Origin: Selaginella tamariscina
Taxonomy: Eukaryota > Streptophyta > Lycopodiopsida > Selaginellales > Selaginellaceae
Assembly (NCBI GenBank): GCA_003024785.1
Contig: PUQB01000437.1
Location: 1 to 64,000 of the forward strand
Direction of reading: 5' to 3'
DNA length: 64,000 nt
Shown: positions 22,453 to 34,465 of the stretch, one piece after another
Position numbering within the stretch: the first letter of the stretch is position 1
Layout of the letters: each line of letters starts with the position of its first letter
Program-made: the position numbers and the translations under genes
The notes under the pieces: generated by a model
What the model was told of the DNA's origin: nothing
The model's input: only the letters and a program-made list of their open reading frames with translations
Databases searched by the model: none

Positions 22453-22524
22453 CATGTTGATAAGAAAATGATTTCATTTGTAATTATGTTTGATAGTATT
22501 TCTTCATTATTGTAAACTATTTTT

Positions 22525-22705
22525 AGAATAATATGAATATTCTAAGATATTTTAGGAATATTCCTTACTAAGTAAGGTTATTGAAGGATTAATTAATTAA
22601 TTAATTAATATTTAAGGCTTAATTACATATTAATTAAATGATTAATTAATAATTAAAACTTAAGTATTAATTAGTAATTTATTTTATATTCCCATTTTCA
22701 CGTAT
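22525..22705. repeat. Subterminal AT-rich region, gene B/C end
   Basis: Contains GAATATTC and GGAATATTCC palindromes (22540-22568) and TTAATTAATTAA repeats (22585-22660). It mirrors the palindromes near the gene A end. Confidence 0.55.
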
Positions 22706-22732
22706 CATGCCCACTTTAGTTACAACGTGCAT
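22706..22732 (-). repeat. Right terminal inverted repeat (gene B/C end)
   Basis: Read inward, the outer part is ATGCACGTTGTAACTAAA, then GTGGGCATG. It pairs with 8383-8409 and matches 51984-52010. Confidence 0.9.
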
Positions 22733-24466
22733 CTAAAGACAGATTTGCCAAAGAAACGACCACATGCTACAGAGCTTGTAGTGAGCAAGAGGAAGAAAGT
22801 GAAGAAGAAAATGGTGGTTGAGACAAGAAAAAGCACAAGTGCTAACAATACAGAGGTTACAACGATGTCACCAACAATACAACATAAGGTTTTTGTATTT
22901 ATTTTGTTTTCTATTGGTTTTTCTACAATGTTGTTGTTTTATGGTTTTTCTAGTGGTTTTTTTGGGAATGGTTAGTTTATGTTTTTCTAGGGTTTTTAGC
23001 AATGGTTAGTTTATGGTTTTTCTAGTGGTTTTCTTGGCAATGGTTAGTTTATGGTTTTTCTAGTGGTTTTCTTGGCAATGGTTAGTTTATGGTTTTTCTA
23101 GTGGTTTTCTTGGCAATGGTTAGTTTATGGTTTTCTAGTGGTTTTCTTGACAATGGTTAGTTTATAGTTTTTCTAATGGTTTTTATTGATTGTTTTGTAG
23201 GTTCTCCTATCTAAGTTGAAGAATGTGTTTCCAAATTGCAAGAAAAGAGACTCATCAATACAAAGCTTACCACATATATGTCTTGCAAGCAAAAAGACTC
23301 ATAAGTGCAAAGCTTACCAATTTATGCTAGCAACTCCACAAAGCTTTCTCAAAGAAATCAAAAGTGGAATATGTACTGAGAAAATCACATGTGAAGTTCC
23401 TTGTATACAAACAGAAATTGGCAGTAGGTAATTTTATTTTTTACTTACTTTATATGATTTTGTTATTTCCTTTATGCAGGACCTTTTTGAAGCTCAATTT
23501 CATGTACTTGGTTTTTTTTGTGTTGCTGAACATGTGGTCGGAATAGCTATGTGCTCTCTATTCATAAAGCAACAAAGAAGTTAGTTCTCTCACACTATTG
23601 TTGAAGGTGGAGTCACTATGTGAACCCCTATCGAACTACATTAAGTTGCCATTCGAAAAATGTCTTTCCTAAAGCCACCCGTCAATACCAAAGCTTATCA
23701 AGGATGTACATTTGAAGATAAACCATTTCTCTTATATTGATATTGTTTTTATGTACAACTACTTGATAGTTTTTTTTTAAAAAAACTATTCGTTGACCAC
23801 AATGTTGCATATGACTTCTTAAGCTTATGTGAATCCACTGAGGATGAAGGGGATAGTGAAGAAGTTATGAAACTGATGAAGAATGTTGAAGCGGTGAGGA
23901 AGAACCTAAGGAGCTTGCTTCTACACCTAACGAGCCTACTTCTACACTCAAGGAACACCTAAAAAGTTTGCTTCTACACAAGATAAGCTTGCTTCTACAC
24001 ATGAGAAGCCTTGTTCCACACATGAGGAGCATGCTTGTGTACATGTGAGGAGCCTACCTAAAGCCATGTATAAGGATGTAGAGCCTCATAAGACAACTAA
24101 GAACCAACTTTCTCATGTACGTAGCTCATTTTTTGTTAATATATACATGTTAGAACACAATTCAAGGTTGGTGGTGAGGTACATAATGTACATTGAAGAA
24201 TACTAAACAACATATGTTGTTATTCATTTTGTTAAAATGATCTTATTTATTTTATTATATAGAGCTCCAAGATGACGTTGACAGTGCAAAGAAGGTATGT
24301 TAATTTCAATTTTGAAATTTCATGTTTATATTTTTTGTAGAGGTGCATGGCTCCTAAAGATTTGAAGGTTGTAGCTGTAGTATTGTTTGATCATGAAGTT
24401 GGAGACATGAACTTGGCAACGTTGAAGTCTCTTTGTTTAGCAAGCAACAAGAAAAACCCTAGTTAA
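22733..24466 (+). pseudogene. Possible multi-exon gene remnant, unknown
   Basis: A string of open segments separated by plausible introns. A Lys-rich piece ends at 22887 (RKKVKKKM). Then 23203-23429 (VLLSKLKNVF...TEIGS), 23481-23587 (DLFEAQFHVLGFF, ends in a stop), an acidic/EEPKELASTP-repeat piece at about 23810-24060, and 24264-24292 joined to 24342-24466 (DLKVVAVVLFDHEVGDMN). Borders look like GT-AG sites. I do not recognise the family. It directly abuts the right TIR of copy 2, so the transposon may have landed in it. Confidence 0.35.
22970..23170. repeat. 38-bp minisatellite
   Basis: About five tandem copies of a unit beginning GGTTAGTTTATGGTTTTTCT, within a likely intron of the unknown gene. 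Confidence 0.85.
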
Positions 24467-24689
24467 AGTCCAATATCAAACAGAAAACAACATTCAAAAA
24501 TGTTTTTTAAAGATCCATTAAGCTTGGTCTAAACATTTTCAAGATCCATTGAGCTTGGTGTAGTGGTCATCGAGAAAGGTGAATGGGAATGGAATATATA
24601 AGATGCATCAACTGTGAAGAAAAGATGGGGAAGGGCTAGGCACATGACTTCATTTGTAAGAAACCATGTAGATATATGAAGAAAATATA

Positions 24690-25330
24690 TTAGAAACCAT
24701 ATTATTTCTGTAGAAATCACAAGCTAGCTATATCAAAAACCATTATTTAAACTAGAAACCACAACAAAAACTAGTGGTTAAACCATGTTTTTGGAAGCAA
24801 AAACTACAATAAAAACTAATGGCTACACATTTAACTCACCATAATATCTAATCATATCATACTAAAAACCATGTTTTTTTAAATAAAGATCATCACAAAA
24901 ACTAGTGGTTGAACTTGAAACTCATCATAATAGTTAACCATACCATACTAAAAACTATGCTTTTTTTTTAGCAAAAAACACTACAAAACCATTAGTTAAA
25001 CTTTGAACTCACCATAATAATTAATCATACCATATTGTTTCTTGAAGTATAAAGCATTACAAAAACCAATTGTTGAACTTCTAACTAACCATAATAGCTA
25101 ACCAAATTAAATAAAAAAGTAAAGTACACAAACCAATTAGAAAGACCATATGCCACACTTTGTTCAAAACCACATATAAAATAACACACTTATACGACCC
25201 TTCCAAAAATAACATAATGGGACCATTTTAAAAACCATTTAGTTTTTTCTTAAAATGATCAATATGAAGTTCAACCATTAGTTTTTTACATGGTTTTCTA
25301 GAATAAAAACCATGTTATGTGTATTATTAT
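24690..25330. repeat. Degenerate tandem repeat, about 100 bp unit
   Basis: Repeated blocks of AAAAACTAGTGGTT, ACTCACCATAATA and CATACTAAAAACCATG with strong divergence. No coding potential. Confidence 0.55.
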
Positions 25331-27050
25331 GTTGGTCAAGAAATTTAGGACATTTTATCTCTCTAAAACTATAATTTGTAAACATAATTCATGAATAAAC
25401 TTCCACATTGGGCTCAATATGAAGTAGTCCTCATGAATATGAAAAAACAATCCTCATAAATCTAAAGACAGCTTTTAGCATTTTTTTCTCACATTCACTA
25501 AAATAATAATGCATAATCCATGGTAAAATACTAATTTGATGTCCTTTTGTAATAAATGAATTTCATTTTTACAATTTGAAAATAGTTTTGTATGTGTTTT
25601 TGTTGATTTCTTTTGTCATGTTTTCATGCAAAAAAAATCACTTTTATTCATGCTTTGATAATAAAGTTATACCAAATTGTTTTAAGGATTGATGGTATTG
25701 TTGTTATATTAATGATGGTTCAATAACACTGAAATTATCATAATTTTTAAAACAAATCTATTACATACTATATTTCAATATTTTTAATTGATGTGCTATA
25801 AACCAAATCCATTATATCATTAGTTCACCAAAAATGTTTGATAAACTATACCTAAAAGCTAAGAGTCTTTTTGTGAAAACCAGGTTTCATGTTTTTTGAC
25901 TCATAAACTATATTATAAATGAGGGTTTAAGAAAGACTAGTTATAAACCAAGGGTTGGTTTAAAGGTCAGCCAATGTGGTAAATTTTTTAAATAAATTAA
26001 AATATAATAAAGTTATAGGATAAGGGTTCGGCTATGGCATAATACAATTAGGTGGCTACGCAGAATATATAAAGTATTGACATTTGTAGATCTTGATTTC
26101 TTCACATAAGTATGTGTTTTTAATGCATGTTTTTCATATATATAGAAAAAAAAACTTTCATTCTTTATAATTTAATAACAATTAAATAAAATTCATTAAA
26201 TGATTGTTTGTCTAACCCCCTCACCTATAGAGAATTTTTTCATATACTTTTTCAATTTAATAAGTTAATAAAAATGGATACTTATGTATTAATTAATTAT
26301 GTTTAAAGTACTAAAAAAATTTCTAGGTTAGGAAGTTTATATAGCTAACGATAATGTTCTTGTAAGGTTTATTATGGCATTTATCAACGATGGAGATTAA
26401 TGGTTATGATGCTTTTAATTATTCACAAAAGCATGCGAAAAAAGTGAAGTACATGTGTATATTTGTATAAAGTTGCACACAAATAAGTTCATGTTTCATA
26501 TGCACTTTTATTTCTAAAATTTTAGTAGATCTCCAAACCTTGGAATACCTCAAATAATATTTACAACTTGGGAGGTGGGATCCATTCTTGGTGGAGAATA
26601 TGAAGCAAATAGTGAAGGTAAAATTCTTAATATAATACATCGTATCTTTAATACATATATATATATATATTATTTTTTAATTATTTGGTGTGTGTGTGCA
26701 TATTTATGTATGTATATTTTATAGGAAGGGGACAATAGCAAGAAGTACAAGGAGTGGAAGTTGATGAGAGTAATTTTTCTTATGAAGTACATGCAAATAT
26801 GTCTCTTTCACAACCTAGTCTCATGACCAAGTAACAATAACCCTTGCTTTTGTAAGAAAAAGGACTCGAACCAAAGTTGTTTAGTTAGCTCTATTTATGC
26901 CTCAAGAGCATTGCATTGTACATCTCCAGTTGATGTGGCAATCCTCATGATGAATTTTCTTTTTTACCAAATGATTTATTTATTTGTAATTATGAAATGA
27001 ATTTCTCTTTTTTACATGTGTATAAATTTGTTCTAATTAAAAACTATCAC
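25331..27050. other. AT-rich intergenic sequence
   Basis: No gene, RNA or ordered repeat seen. Only short low-complexity AT runs. Confidence 0.6.
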
Positions 27051-27051
27051 C

Positions 27052-27720
27052 ATGACGACGGAATGGACTGAACACAACAGACCAAATGTCATCCAAGAGA
27101 TTCACATGTCCTATGGAGGTCAGGTAAAGACAGCGAAACTTATTGCACCTAGGAACTCTAGATTCAAGGAGCTGATCGAGCACCCTAACCTCCGAGAAGT
27201 CAAAAGGCAGATGTGCCTGCTCGAGTTCTTCAACCTCCCTTGGGGAGAAGTGGAGAACCTAGGGTTTGCCAAGATAGCCAGACAATTTATCTAGTCCACA
27301 TAGTTGGTACTTAGCCAAACCAAGCAAATAAGGATTGATTTTGTTTAGGGGATAGCACATTCTTCCACATAGGGTTCGATGAGATGACAACAGTATTTAG
27401 ATTACCAAAGGACGGCCTCACAATAGTAGAGTTATCAGAGGCCGAGCAGCAGAGGTCCTCCATTGGAGGGGATGAGGCATTACGACCTAAGGGGGGCATA
27501 TAGGGAAGGAAAGAGGCAATTGAGTTTGTAACACTTGTAGCATTCATTTTCACTGGAAGAATGGAGAGATAGATCGCCATGCAACTAGTGAATGGCCTTT
27601 GTAGAGCCTAGGAAAGAGTTGCAGTGACTTGGGCAGATTGCCTTAGGCATTACATAGTCTTGGTACTAACCCACGAGATTTATGGAATCCAGACCGGGTC
27701 CGAGTGAAGACTTTTCACAG
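27052..27720 (+). pseudogene. Decayed unassigned ORF, possibly retroelement-derived
   Basis: An 80-codon ORF (27052-27294) starts MTTEWTEHNRPNV. Coding-like sequence continues in shifted frames to about 27720 (FDEMTTVFRLPKDG, then HYIVLVLTHEIYG) with several stops. More GC-rich than its surroundings. The position before an LTR suggests a gag-like or other retroelement remnant, but I see no diagnostic motif. Confidence 0.3.
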
Positions 27721-27784
27721 CCAGCCATATTGGTATCATGACTACCAGCCTAATCAGCGGAGCTACAACTCCAATACCAGCACA

Positions 27785-28757
27785 TGTCATAATTTTTACT
27801 ATGACTTGACCCTTTACTTTGGGGTTTGACTGTTGTTACTTACTGAGTTGTGTGACGAACCCAATATGTAGTAGGAAACATGCCCGCTTAGTGCACTTGG
27901 GTATCTAGTGATGGTTCGGCCGGGTGTCATTAGGTATTTACAGGAAACTCTAGGCAAAGCTAAAACTTACCTTCAAGAAACTCTCCCCCATTTTGACGTT
28001 CAGGTTAGGGTTCTTCGCAAAATATAGCTTGTAAAATAAGGGTTAGGGACACCCCTAGGGTTGACCTAACCCTAGGGCTGCCCTAACCCCACGCCCTAAA
28101 CCCCCCTAGGGGTTAGGTTTAGGGTTAGGTTAGGACAACCATTTTCTCTAAGGGCTGGCATTTCCGTGCCAGCCCACTTACTCACTTAAGTAAACAGGGA
28201 GGGGGTCCGTCACATAAATAAGGTAGAGTATATATAGTGAGGCTTCTTGAGTTCAAAAGAGAGCTCGTTAACCTCCTACCGGTGCAAGCTAAGCTTGTGT
28301 CGTCAAGGCACAACCCTCTGTTCTGCCGCCTTAACTACCATACGACAGGGGTACGTCCCACCTTTGGGTTAAATTATCCTTATCGTTAGCAGGATCACGC
28401 CTTTGTGATGGGAGTACGTTACTTCCAAGGAGTTAGCCAGATTTCTTGGCCCAAAAACCTGCTCACAAGCTCAAAGGTGTTGCCCAAGTTCACGTTCTGT
28501 AAAACTAGTGGTTGAGGCTTGCTCCGGCCACCTTAACCACGCCAAGCTAGGAACGATACCCGTAGCTTGGTTAGTCTGCATGTCTTAATTCACAAGGTGA
28601 GCCTCATTCGTGGACTTGGTCAGCTAGGGGTTTAAGTTTTTAAGGTCGGGTTCCTAATACGGATTACTTTACCAGATTCCGTGGGGTTTCCAGAGAGGTG
28701 ATTCCAGGGTTGGCACCTGGCAAGCCGCCTTTGTGGCACCAGGTAAAAACTCTGACA
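27785..28757 (+). mobile_element. Old LTR of the TGTCATA family plus primer site
   Basis: Starts TGTCATAATTTTTACTATGA and ends AAAACTCTGACA. It is followed by TGGTACCGGAGC (28760), an initiator-Met-tRNA-type primer site, so this is a 5' LTR. About 970 bp: it lacks the roughly 0.9-kb 3' section of the long LTRs at 28888 and 34466. About 80 bp of internal sequence remains before transposon DNA begins. Confidence 0.8.
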
Positions 28758-28840
28758 ATTGGTACCGGAGCAAGTTCTCTATGGTCAGTAGGATTGCCTT
28801 AAGTTGTAGGGTGTTTCAGTGTTTAGGTTGTAGGGTGTTT

Positions 28841-28887
28841 GGCCTGTAATTGAAGTTTGAGTTGACGCTACAATACTTCTCATAAAT
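28841..28887 (-). pseudogene. Gene B scrap (copy 3), left of the retrotransposon
   Basis: 47 bp that is the reverse complement of the start of the gene B ParB region (compare 18780-18825). It ends TAAAT at the retrotransposon border. The other side of the insertion (36218 onward) continues the same gene B sequence. Confidence 0.8.
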
Positions 28888-30717
28888 TGTCATAGTTTTT
28901 ACTATGACTCCTCTTTACTTTGGACGTTGACTATTGTTACCTACTGTACTATGTTGATAAGCCCTAGGTGTAGAAAAATAGGCCCGCTTAGTGCACTTGG
29001 ATATCTAGTGATGGTCCAGCCGGGTGTCATTAGGTATTTGCAAGAAACTCTGGGCGAAGCTAGCACTTCCATCTAGAAAACTCTTACCTTGGTTTTCGTG
29101 TCCGGTTGGATTAATGGCTAGTTCCGGTGAGTTCAGCATGTCGGATATGCTTAGAAATACCCCTAGGTTTGACAGGTTAGGGTTTAGGGTCGATGGATAA
29201 CTCACCAAGTATGTTCCCTCTGGGAATGAGATTTCAGTGCTAGCCCACTTATGTAAACAGGAAAACGGGGGGGGGCCTCTGTCACATAAATAAGGTAGTA
29301 TATAGAGTGAGGGTTCCTGGGTTCATGACTGAGCTCGTTACTCTTCTCCCGGTGCAAGCTCTAGCTTGTGTCGTTAAGGCACAACCCTCTGTTGTGCCGC
29401 CCTAACTTCCAGATGCCAGGGGTACGTCCCACCTTCGGGGTAGCTTACCCTTAACGTTGGCGAATCCATGCCTGGAGGTCTTGTCGGAATGCACGTTCCA
29501 AGAGGCAGGTTGAGGCTTGTCTCCAGCCTCCTCCTCCACGTCAAGCTAGGTGTAGCACTCACGGCCAAGCAAGGCACATCCGTGTCCTTGTCCAACTGTG
29601 AGCGTGGGATCTTGTTTGATAAGTTCATGTTACTTGGTTCCTGAGGGTTCATTGAGGGGTTCTAGAGTCGGCATTTAGGAGCCACGTTTGTGGCACTTGG
29701 TGCAACTCTTGAATCTAAGGGCTATGGCATGATAGCCCACATGGGGAAGGCAGTGTCACATGGGGATGTGACACTGGGCTAAACGTCACATGGTACAACG
29801 CCCGAGGCACGCCCTTTGGGGTTATGTCATGGGCTTGTCGCTAAGGGGTTGGATACTCTAGCAAACAGGCATGCTTGTGCTTGCACTAGGGTGCTAAGCC
29901 TTGGGCATCCGCTCAAGGGAGGTTAGGTCTCATAACTAGGTGTGCTTTGACACACTTGGCTAGGGGAGTGTTCTCCTTGGAATTCAAGGGTTGAACAACC
30001 TAAGCGTGTTAGCATGAGCCCTTTCGTGAGGCACTCGCAAGGTCATGTGCTTAGGGTCCCAAACCTAGCCTTAGGGAGTTTGCTTAGCAGAACACTCGTG
30101 TCGCCTACGGCGCACACTCGTGTCCTCACTAAGTACTAGCCCTAGGTCTAGGGTATAACTTGGCCACTCAAACCCTTAGGGGTTAGTCGTGGTTCAGGGT
30201 ACCCCTTGTCGCCCTAAAGGGGTTGTACTCCCGGATGAGGGTGATTCCTCAAGGGGTAAGTGACAATGCCTTAGCTCTGTCCAGGGGTATGTGTGGAACA
30301 CACGTCTCCTTGATGGGGGTTAGGGCATGAGCCTGTCTAGGTCTTCTAGGGCAAGACCCTAAGTCAACTAGGGTTATCCCTCAAGGGTTTTGGGGGTAGA
30401 CACTCTAGGGAGACTTAGGCTAAACCCTAAGTCAACTAGGGTTATCCCTCAAGGGTTTTGGGGGTAGACACTCTAGGGAGACTTAGGCTAAACCCTAAGT
30501 CAACTAGGGTTATCCCTCAAGGGTTCTGGGGGCAGACATTCTAGGGAGACTTAGGCTAAACCCTAAGTCTTGTCCACTTGGGCATTAGAGTCTAACCCTA
30601 GGGGTCGTTGGGGTTGTTCTGGGAAACTTAGCGTTGCTCACACAGGGTGATGACGCCAAATGGCCACTGGCAGCCACGTGTTGCCACGTGTTGGCCCTTT
30701 GGGTTAAAACTCTGACA
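28888..30717 (+). repeat. 5' LTR
   Basis: 1,830 bp, TG...CA. It contains three copies of a 68-bp tandem unit (about 30356-30560, starting CCCTAAGTCAACTAGGG). ORFs within it are not meaningful. Confidence 0.9.
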
Positions 30718-30719
30718 AT

Positions 30720-30732
30720 TGGTATCGGAGCC
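30720..30732 (+). other. Primer binding site
   Basis: TGGTATCGGAGCC, two bases after the LTR. Complementary, with one mismatch, to the 3' end of plant initiator methionine tRNA. Confidence 0.85.
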
Positions 30733-33700
30733 TATTCTCTACGGTCAGTAGGACTACCTAAAGTGTAGTGTATTTTAGGGTTTAGTTAGTTCTAAATTTT
30801 GAAGTACTCTATCACTTTCGGCTAATGTCTGAATTCTGCGTGGAGAGTTGGTCCTGAGATCTATAACTCTTCAAAGTACACCTACTTCATAAGTGGGTGT
30901 GGGTTATGGACTTAGAAGGTAGCACTCGAAGGCAACTTCCAAGTTGCATGCCAGGTTACGTTTTCTAGGTTACTTACCTTTAATGTTCCAGGTTACTTTA
31001 CCATATACTTCCACAAGACGTGGCGTGTTAGTTTGTTCTGGCTTACAAACTAAGTCTTGTGAGTGGGCCTTGTGATATCCTAATTCTACACATTATTGAA
31101 AATTTTTCTTTTTCTTTAAGGTGTTTGAATTTGGGATAACACATGATTTGAGAACATGATATGTCCATTGAGTTTTGGCTTAGGTCAAGATTCAATATCA
31201 GCAATAGTGTTCAAACGGGGAAAGACTTATGTTCAGAAGTGCATCTTTGACTTCGGAGAAGGGGCATATTCAAACATAAGATGAACACTACATTTTGACA
31301 TAAAAGTGTAAAATAAGCTCTCATTATAGTGCATGTTTCCGAGAGTGTAACTCTAGAAGCAGACTATGGTGATGAACTTATAATACAACGAATGTCAAAT
31401 ATTAACATATGATGAATATGTTAAGCAGTTGGTTCGAAGATCCAATGTAATCAAAGTATTGTCCGATGACGCAATATTTTGATGACGCTAGCTGCAAGTA
31501 ACATTAGGTGAAATAGTTTACTAAGTTCAAGTCTTGATTTGAACAAAGTACAACTTGAAACCTTAGTTGGTTGTAGCGCGCACTTTGTATTCAAGTTAGC
31601 TACTCAACTAACTTGATTATGAAGTTATCTCATGGGATCTTAAGAATGGATAGAATAATATATTTTGGCAGTAGACGGATTTAATGTTGCATCCCTATCA
31701 ATGCAACTTTTGGGATAGATGGCATGATCTATCAGAAAGAGTAATGTTGGAAACATACGTTTACATTTTCAGTTTACTGAGTAATAAGGACTTGCATAGT
31801 GAAGGCGTTCGGCGCACACTTGTGCATTTTCATTGTTAACTCTTTAATCTTGAAATCTGTAACGTTGTTTGCAATGTGGGAGAAGTTCTTGAACAAGGGT
31901 GATTCCTTGGTTAAGAAGAGCATGATTTGGGATTCTTCACTTTGTTTATCGACTAAGTAAGGAAACTTGCTAAGTTTGATAACTTATGTTGAGAATTACC
32001 AATAAAGTAACATCGGATTGTTTAAGTGCATGTACCTCCTCAGAGAGTCGGTGTTCGATGAGAATTAAAGTTGATATTGATTTTCAATATCAATTTCATT
32101 TTAGAGTCGAATACGATTATTCAAAAGACGGTTTCTTGACTCTGCATCATGGTCAAATGTGGGCACTTAAAGAACAAATAAAGTATGTATCTTCAATCTT
32201 TCGGAATATTGAAAAATAGAACTATTCTTGACTCAAGGTTTGATTGTATTCCTTGGGTTAGTTGTTAGTTCTATCTCAAGGTTTGATGGTGTTCCTTGAG
32301 TTGGTTCAATATTCTTGTAAGTATGATATTGTGTAGCGGGATTAGCTCAAGAAGATGGTGTCCCTTCTTGATGATTGTAGTTCAAGGTTCGTCCAATATC
32401 CGGTTCGAGAATATGAGGTTTCCTATCACCTCATCTGTTGAGATATTTATATTCTAAACTTTTTAGAATTTGTGACAATCTTTTCAAGATTGTTATAAAT
32501 GACTTGTCAAAGTATAGTATGATATCTCTTCAATATTGAGTTTGGAGCGCTCAATATCAAACTTGGTTATGATCACATGAGGTGGCCGTAATCATATAAT
32601 ATAAAGACTCAAGTGGATTTGAGTCTGACACTTTGGTAAGGCACTACCTTAGTGTTATAACTTGAAACGTGTTTTCAAGTTAGTTGAGAAATGAGACATT
32701 TCTCAATACATTGCTTGAGGGGCAATGTGATACTTTCTGGATTGCTAGGTGTCTAGAGTGAATAATGTATCTTAGTTCAATGTACTGAACTAGATATTTT
32801 ATTCATGTTTGGGGAGATCTATTGAATTATAAGGTATGACTAAAACATGAAGTTGATATAACACTTCAGTGTTATGATAACATTTATGTGGAGGTTGATA
32901 TCTTACTAAATCAATTAGATGAACCAGACACTAGTTCATGATTCCTCTTAGTCTCTGAACAAAGTTCCTCGAAATACTGTCATAACATTATATTCCGTCT
33001 CAAAATTGAAGTTCGGTTCATGTAAACTAAGACCATATCTATAATAGTTGTAGCATTTCGATAAATTGATATGATTGTAAGTTTATATCCACTAGTATAA
33101 CAACTAGTTGATAAGCTTAGGATTTGAACGTTAAAACGATCATTATCCATTCGAGAGTATCAATATCGAAATTGTACTATTTATAGAATAAGGATTAGTT
33201 TTAAAAGATGTTTATCAAAACACTAGTTGCTTCAATTAGTGAAATGCTATACTTCGGTATAGTGTTGAAAACATTTACGAAATAAGTTTAAGAGTTGGAA
33301 ATAAATATAATGTTATGGAGGCGTGCAGTATTACGAGTTCAGGAGACTCTTATCGTGGAAACTAAGTTTAAAATTTGGTATTTTGAACTTAGTACGATAA
33401 GGAGTTAGGAATTATTGAATGGCATCTAGTATGTTGTGCTCTTTGGAGAATGAGTACAATGAGGTACAATTAAGACAAAGATTGTTGATTGAGGCATTAG
33501 AGATGGGTTGAATTTCCTGGTTTCCACATTAGTTTGTAAGAAAGGTATGTTAGCTTATCTGGTCCCTGAACTGGTCGGTGTTATGAAAGAGTAAAATGGT
33601 TGCGAAGGACAAATGGTAAGGCTATCACACTTGGTCGCGGATTTGACTGAATTTGATTCCTATCGGGAATAAATTTATGTTAATAACACACCAAGTGAAT

Positions 33701-34451
33701 GGCATTGGTAGATTGGCAAGACCTTGTTGTTACATGTGTACAGCCATGCGCCTCTGTGATCGCCTCTGGCCAGATTGACATGTTTACAAAGAACAGGGTT
33801 TTACGACTTGTACTCTTAATCGGAAAAGAGCTTGATTCCGATAAAAGTCTCATACTTAGTCTGGCGTAGCTATATACTAATGAGAGATAGGTATAGTAGC
33901 AGACCCTTATGAAAAGGGGTAATGAGAAGCACCGAGGGATGCAGAGATGTAAGCTATAATATCGTAACATGTGGAGATGTGGGACCATTGGAAAATCAAA
34001 AGAAATGCGAAGGTGTTTGGTCAAGCATTTGAGAAGTGCTTGTTGTGTTAGACGACAGAGGTCGTCAACAGCATTTAATATTAAGGAATAAAGCAAGTCT
34101 TTATTTCTTGTTAACCAAGGGGCCGGCAACAACACTAACTAGAGGCCTCCAATATAAATTCTAGTTAAGTAAAGAAATTAACCATGTGTTGTGTGCGTCG
34201 GGTGACAGACTTTGCAGACGTGCAAAAGGTCTCCAAGTGACTTCATGTCGCAGGTGGTGCCTCCGGCAGCTAGGTTTACGACTTAGTGAACGACGGTTCT
34301 GAAGTACTTGGTTTCGCGTAATGCAAGGGGGTAATAAAACTTATGTGAACTTTTGGCTGACTCCGCATAGAGTGATATGTTAGTTTTGGTTAGTTTTCTC
34401 TAACATTATCTAGTCTTGGAGTTGGACGTCAACGAGGACGTTGACATTTTC
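30733..34451 (+). other. Retrotransposon interior without recognisable genes
   Basis: AT-moderate sequence with many stops in all frames. It has local repeats such as CTCAAGGTTTGAT...TTCCTTG (32232-32310). The last 30 bases before the polypurine tract can read EDVDIFKGGE, like the C-terminal tail of Ty3/gypsy polyproteins. No catalytic motif was found by eye. Confidence 0.6.
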
Positions 34452-34465
34452 AAAGGCGGGGAGTG
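34452..34465 (+). other. Polypurine tract
   Basis: AAAGGCGGGGAGTG immediately before the 3' LTR. Confidence 0.8.

Larger units (their letters stand above)
8383..22732. mobile_element. Complete 14.35-kb DNA transposon, copy 2
   Basis: Bounded by 27-bp inverted repeats (8383-8409 and 22706-22732). Order: TIR, subterminal palindromes, gene A (minus), 5' intron with palindrome array, GC-rich promoter/exon, AT-rich and microsatellite centre, gene B promoter, 5' intron with microsatellites, array and hairpin, gene B (plus), gene C (plus), subterminal palindromes, TIR. The target-site duplication is not clear: CTAG precedes the left end and CTAA follows the right end. Copies 1, 3 and 4 confirm both ends independently. 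The coding content fits neither Maverick/Polinton (no PolB, integrase or capsid seen) nor Helitron. Confidence 0.85.

Noticed and set aside
8383..22732. Maverick/Polinton, Helitron or endogenous virus
   Set aside because: No PolB, retroviral-type integrase, capsid, ATPase or Rep/helicase motifs seen. Short TIRs and a DDE-type core fit a cut-and-paste transposon better.
27052..27294. Gag of the adjacent LTR element
   Set aside because: It lies outside (before) the 5' LTR and is not followed by a polypurine tract; no zinc knuckle visible.
33680..34135. 151-codon minus-strand ORF in the retrotransposon interior
   Set aside because: No recognisable domain, antisense to the element, hydrophobic low-information composition.
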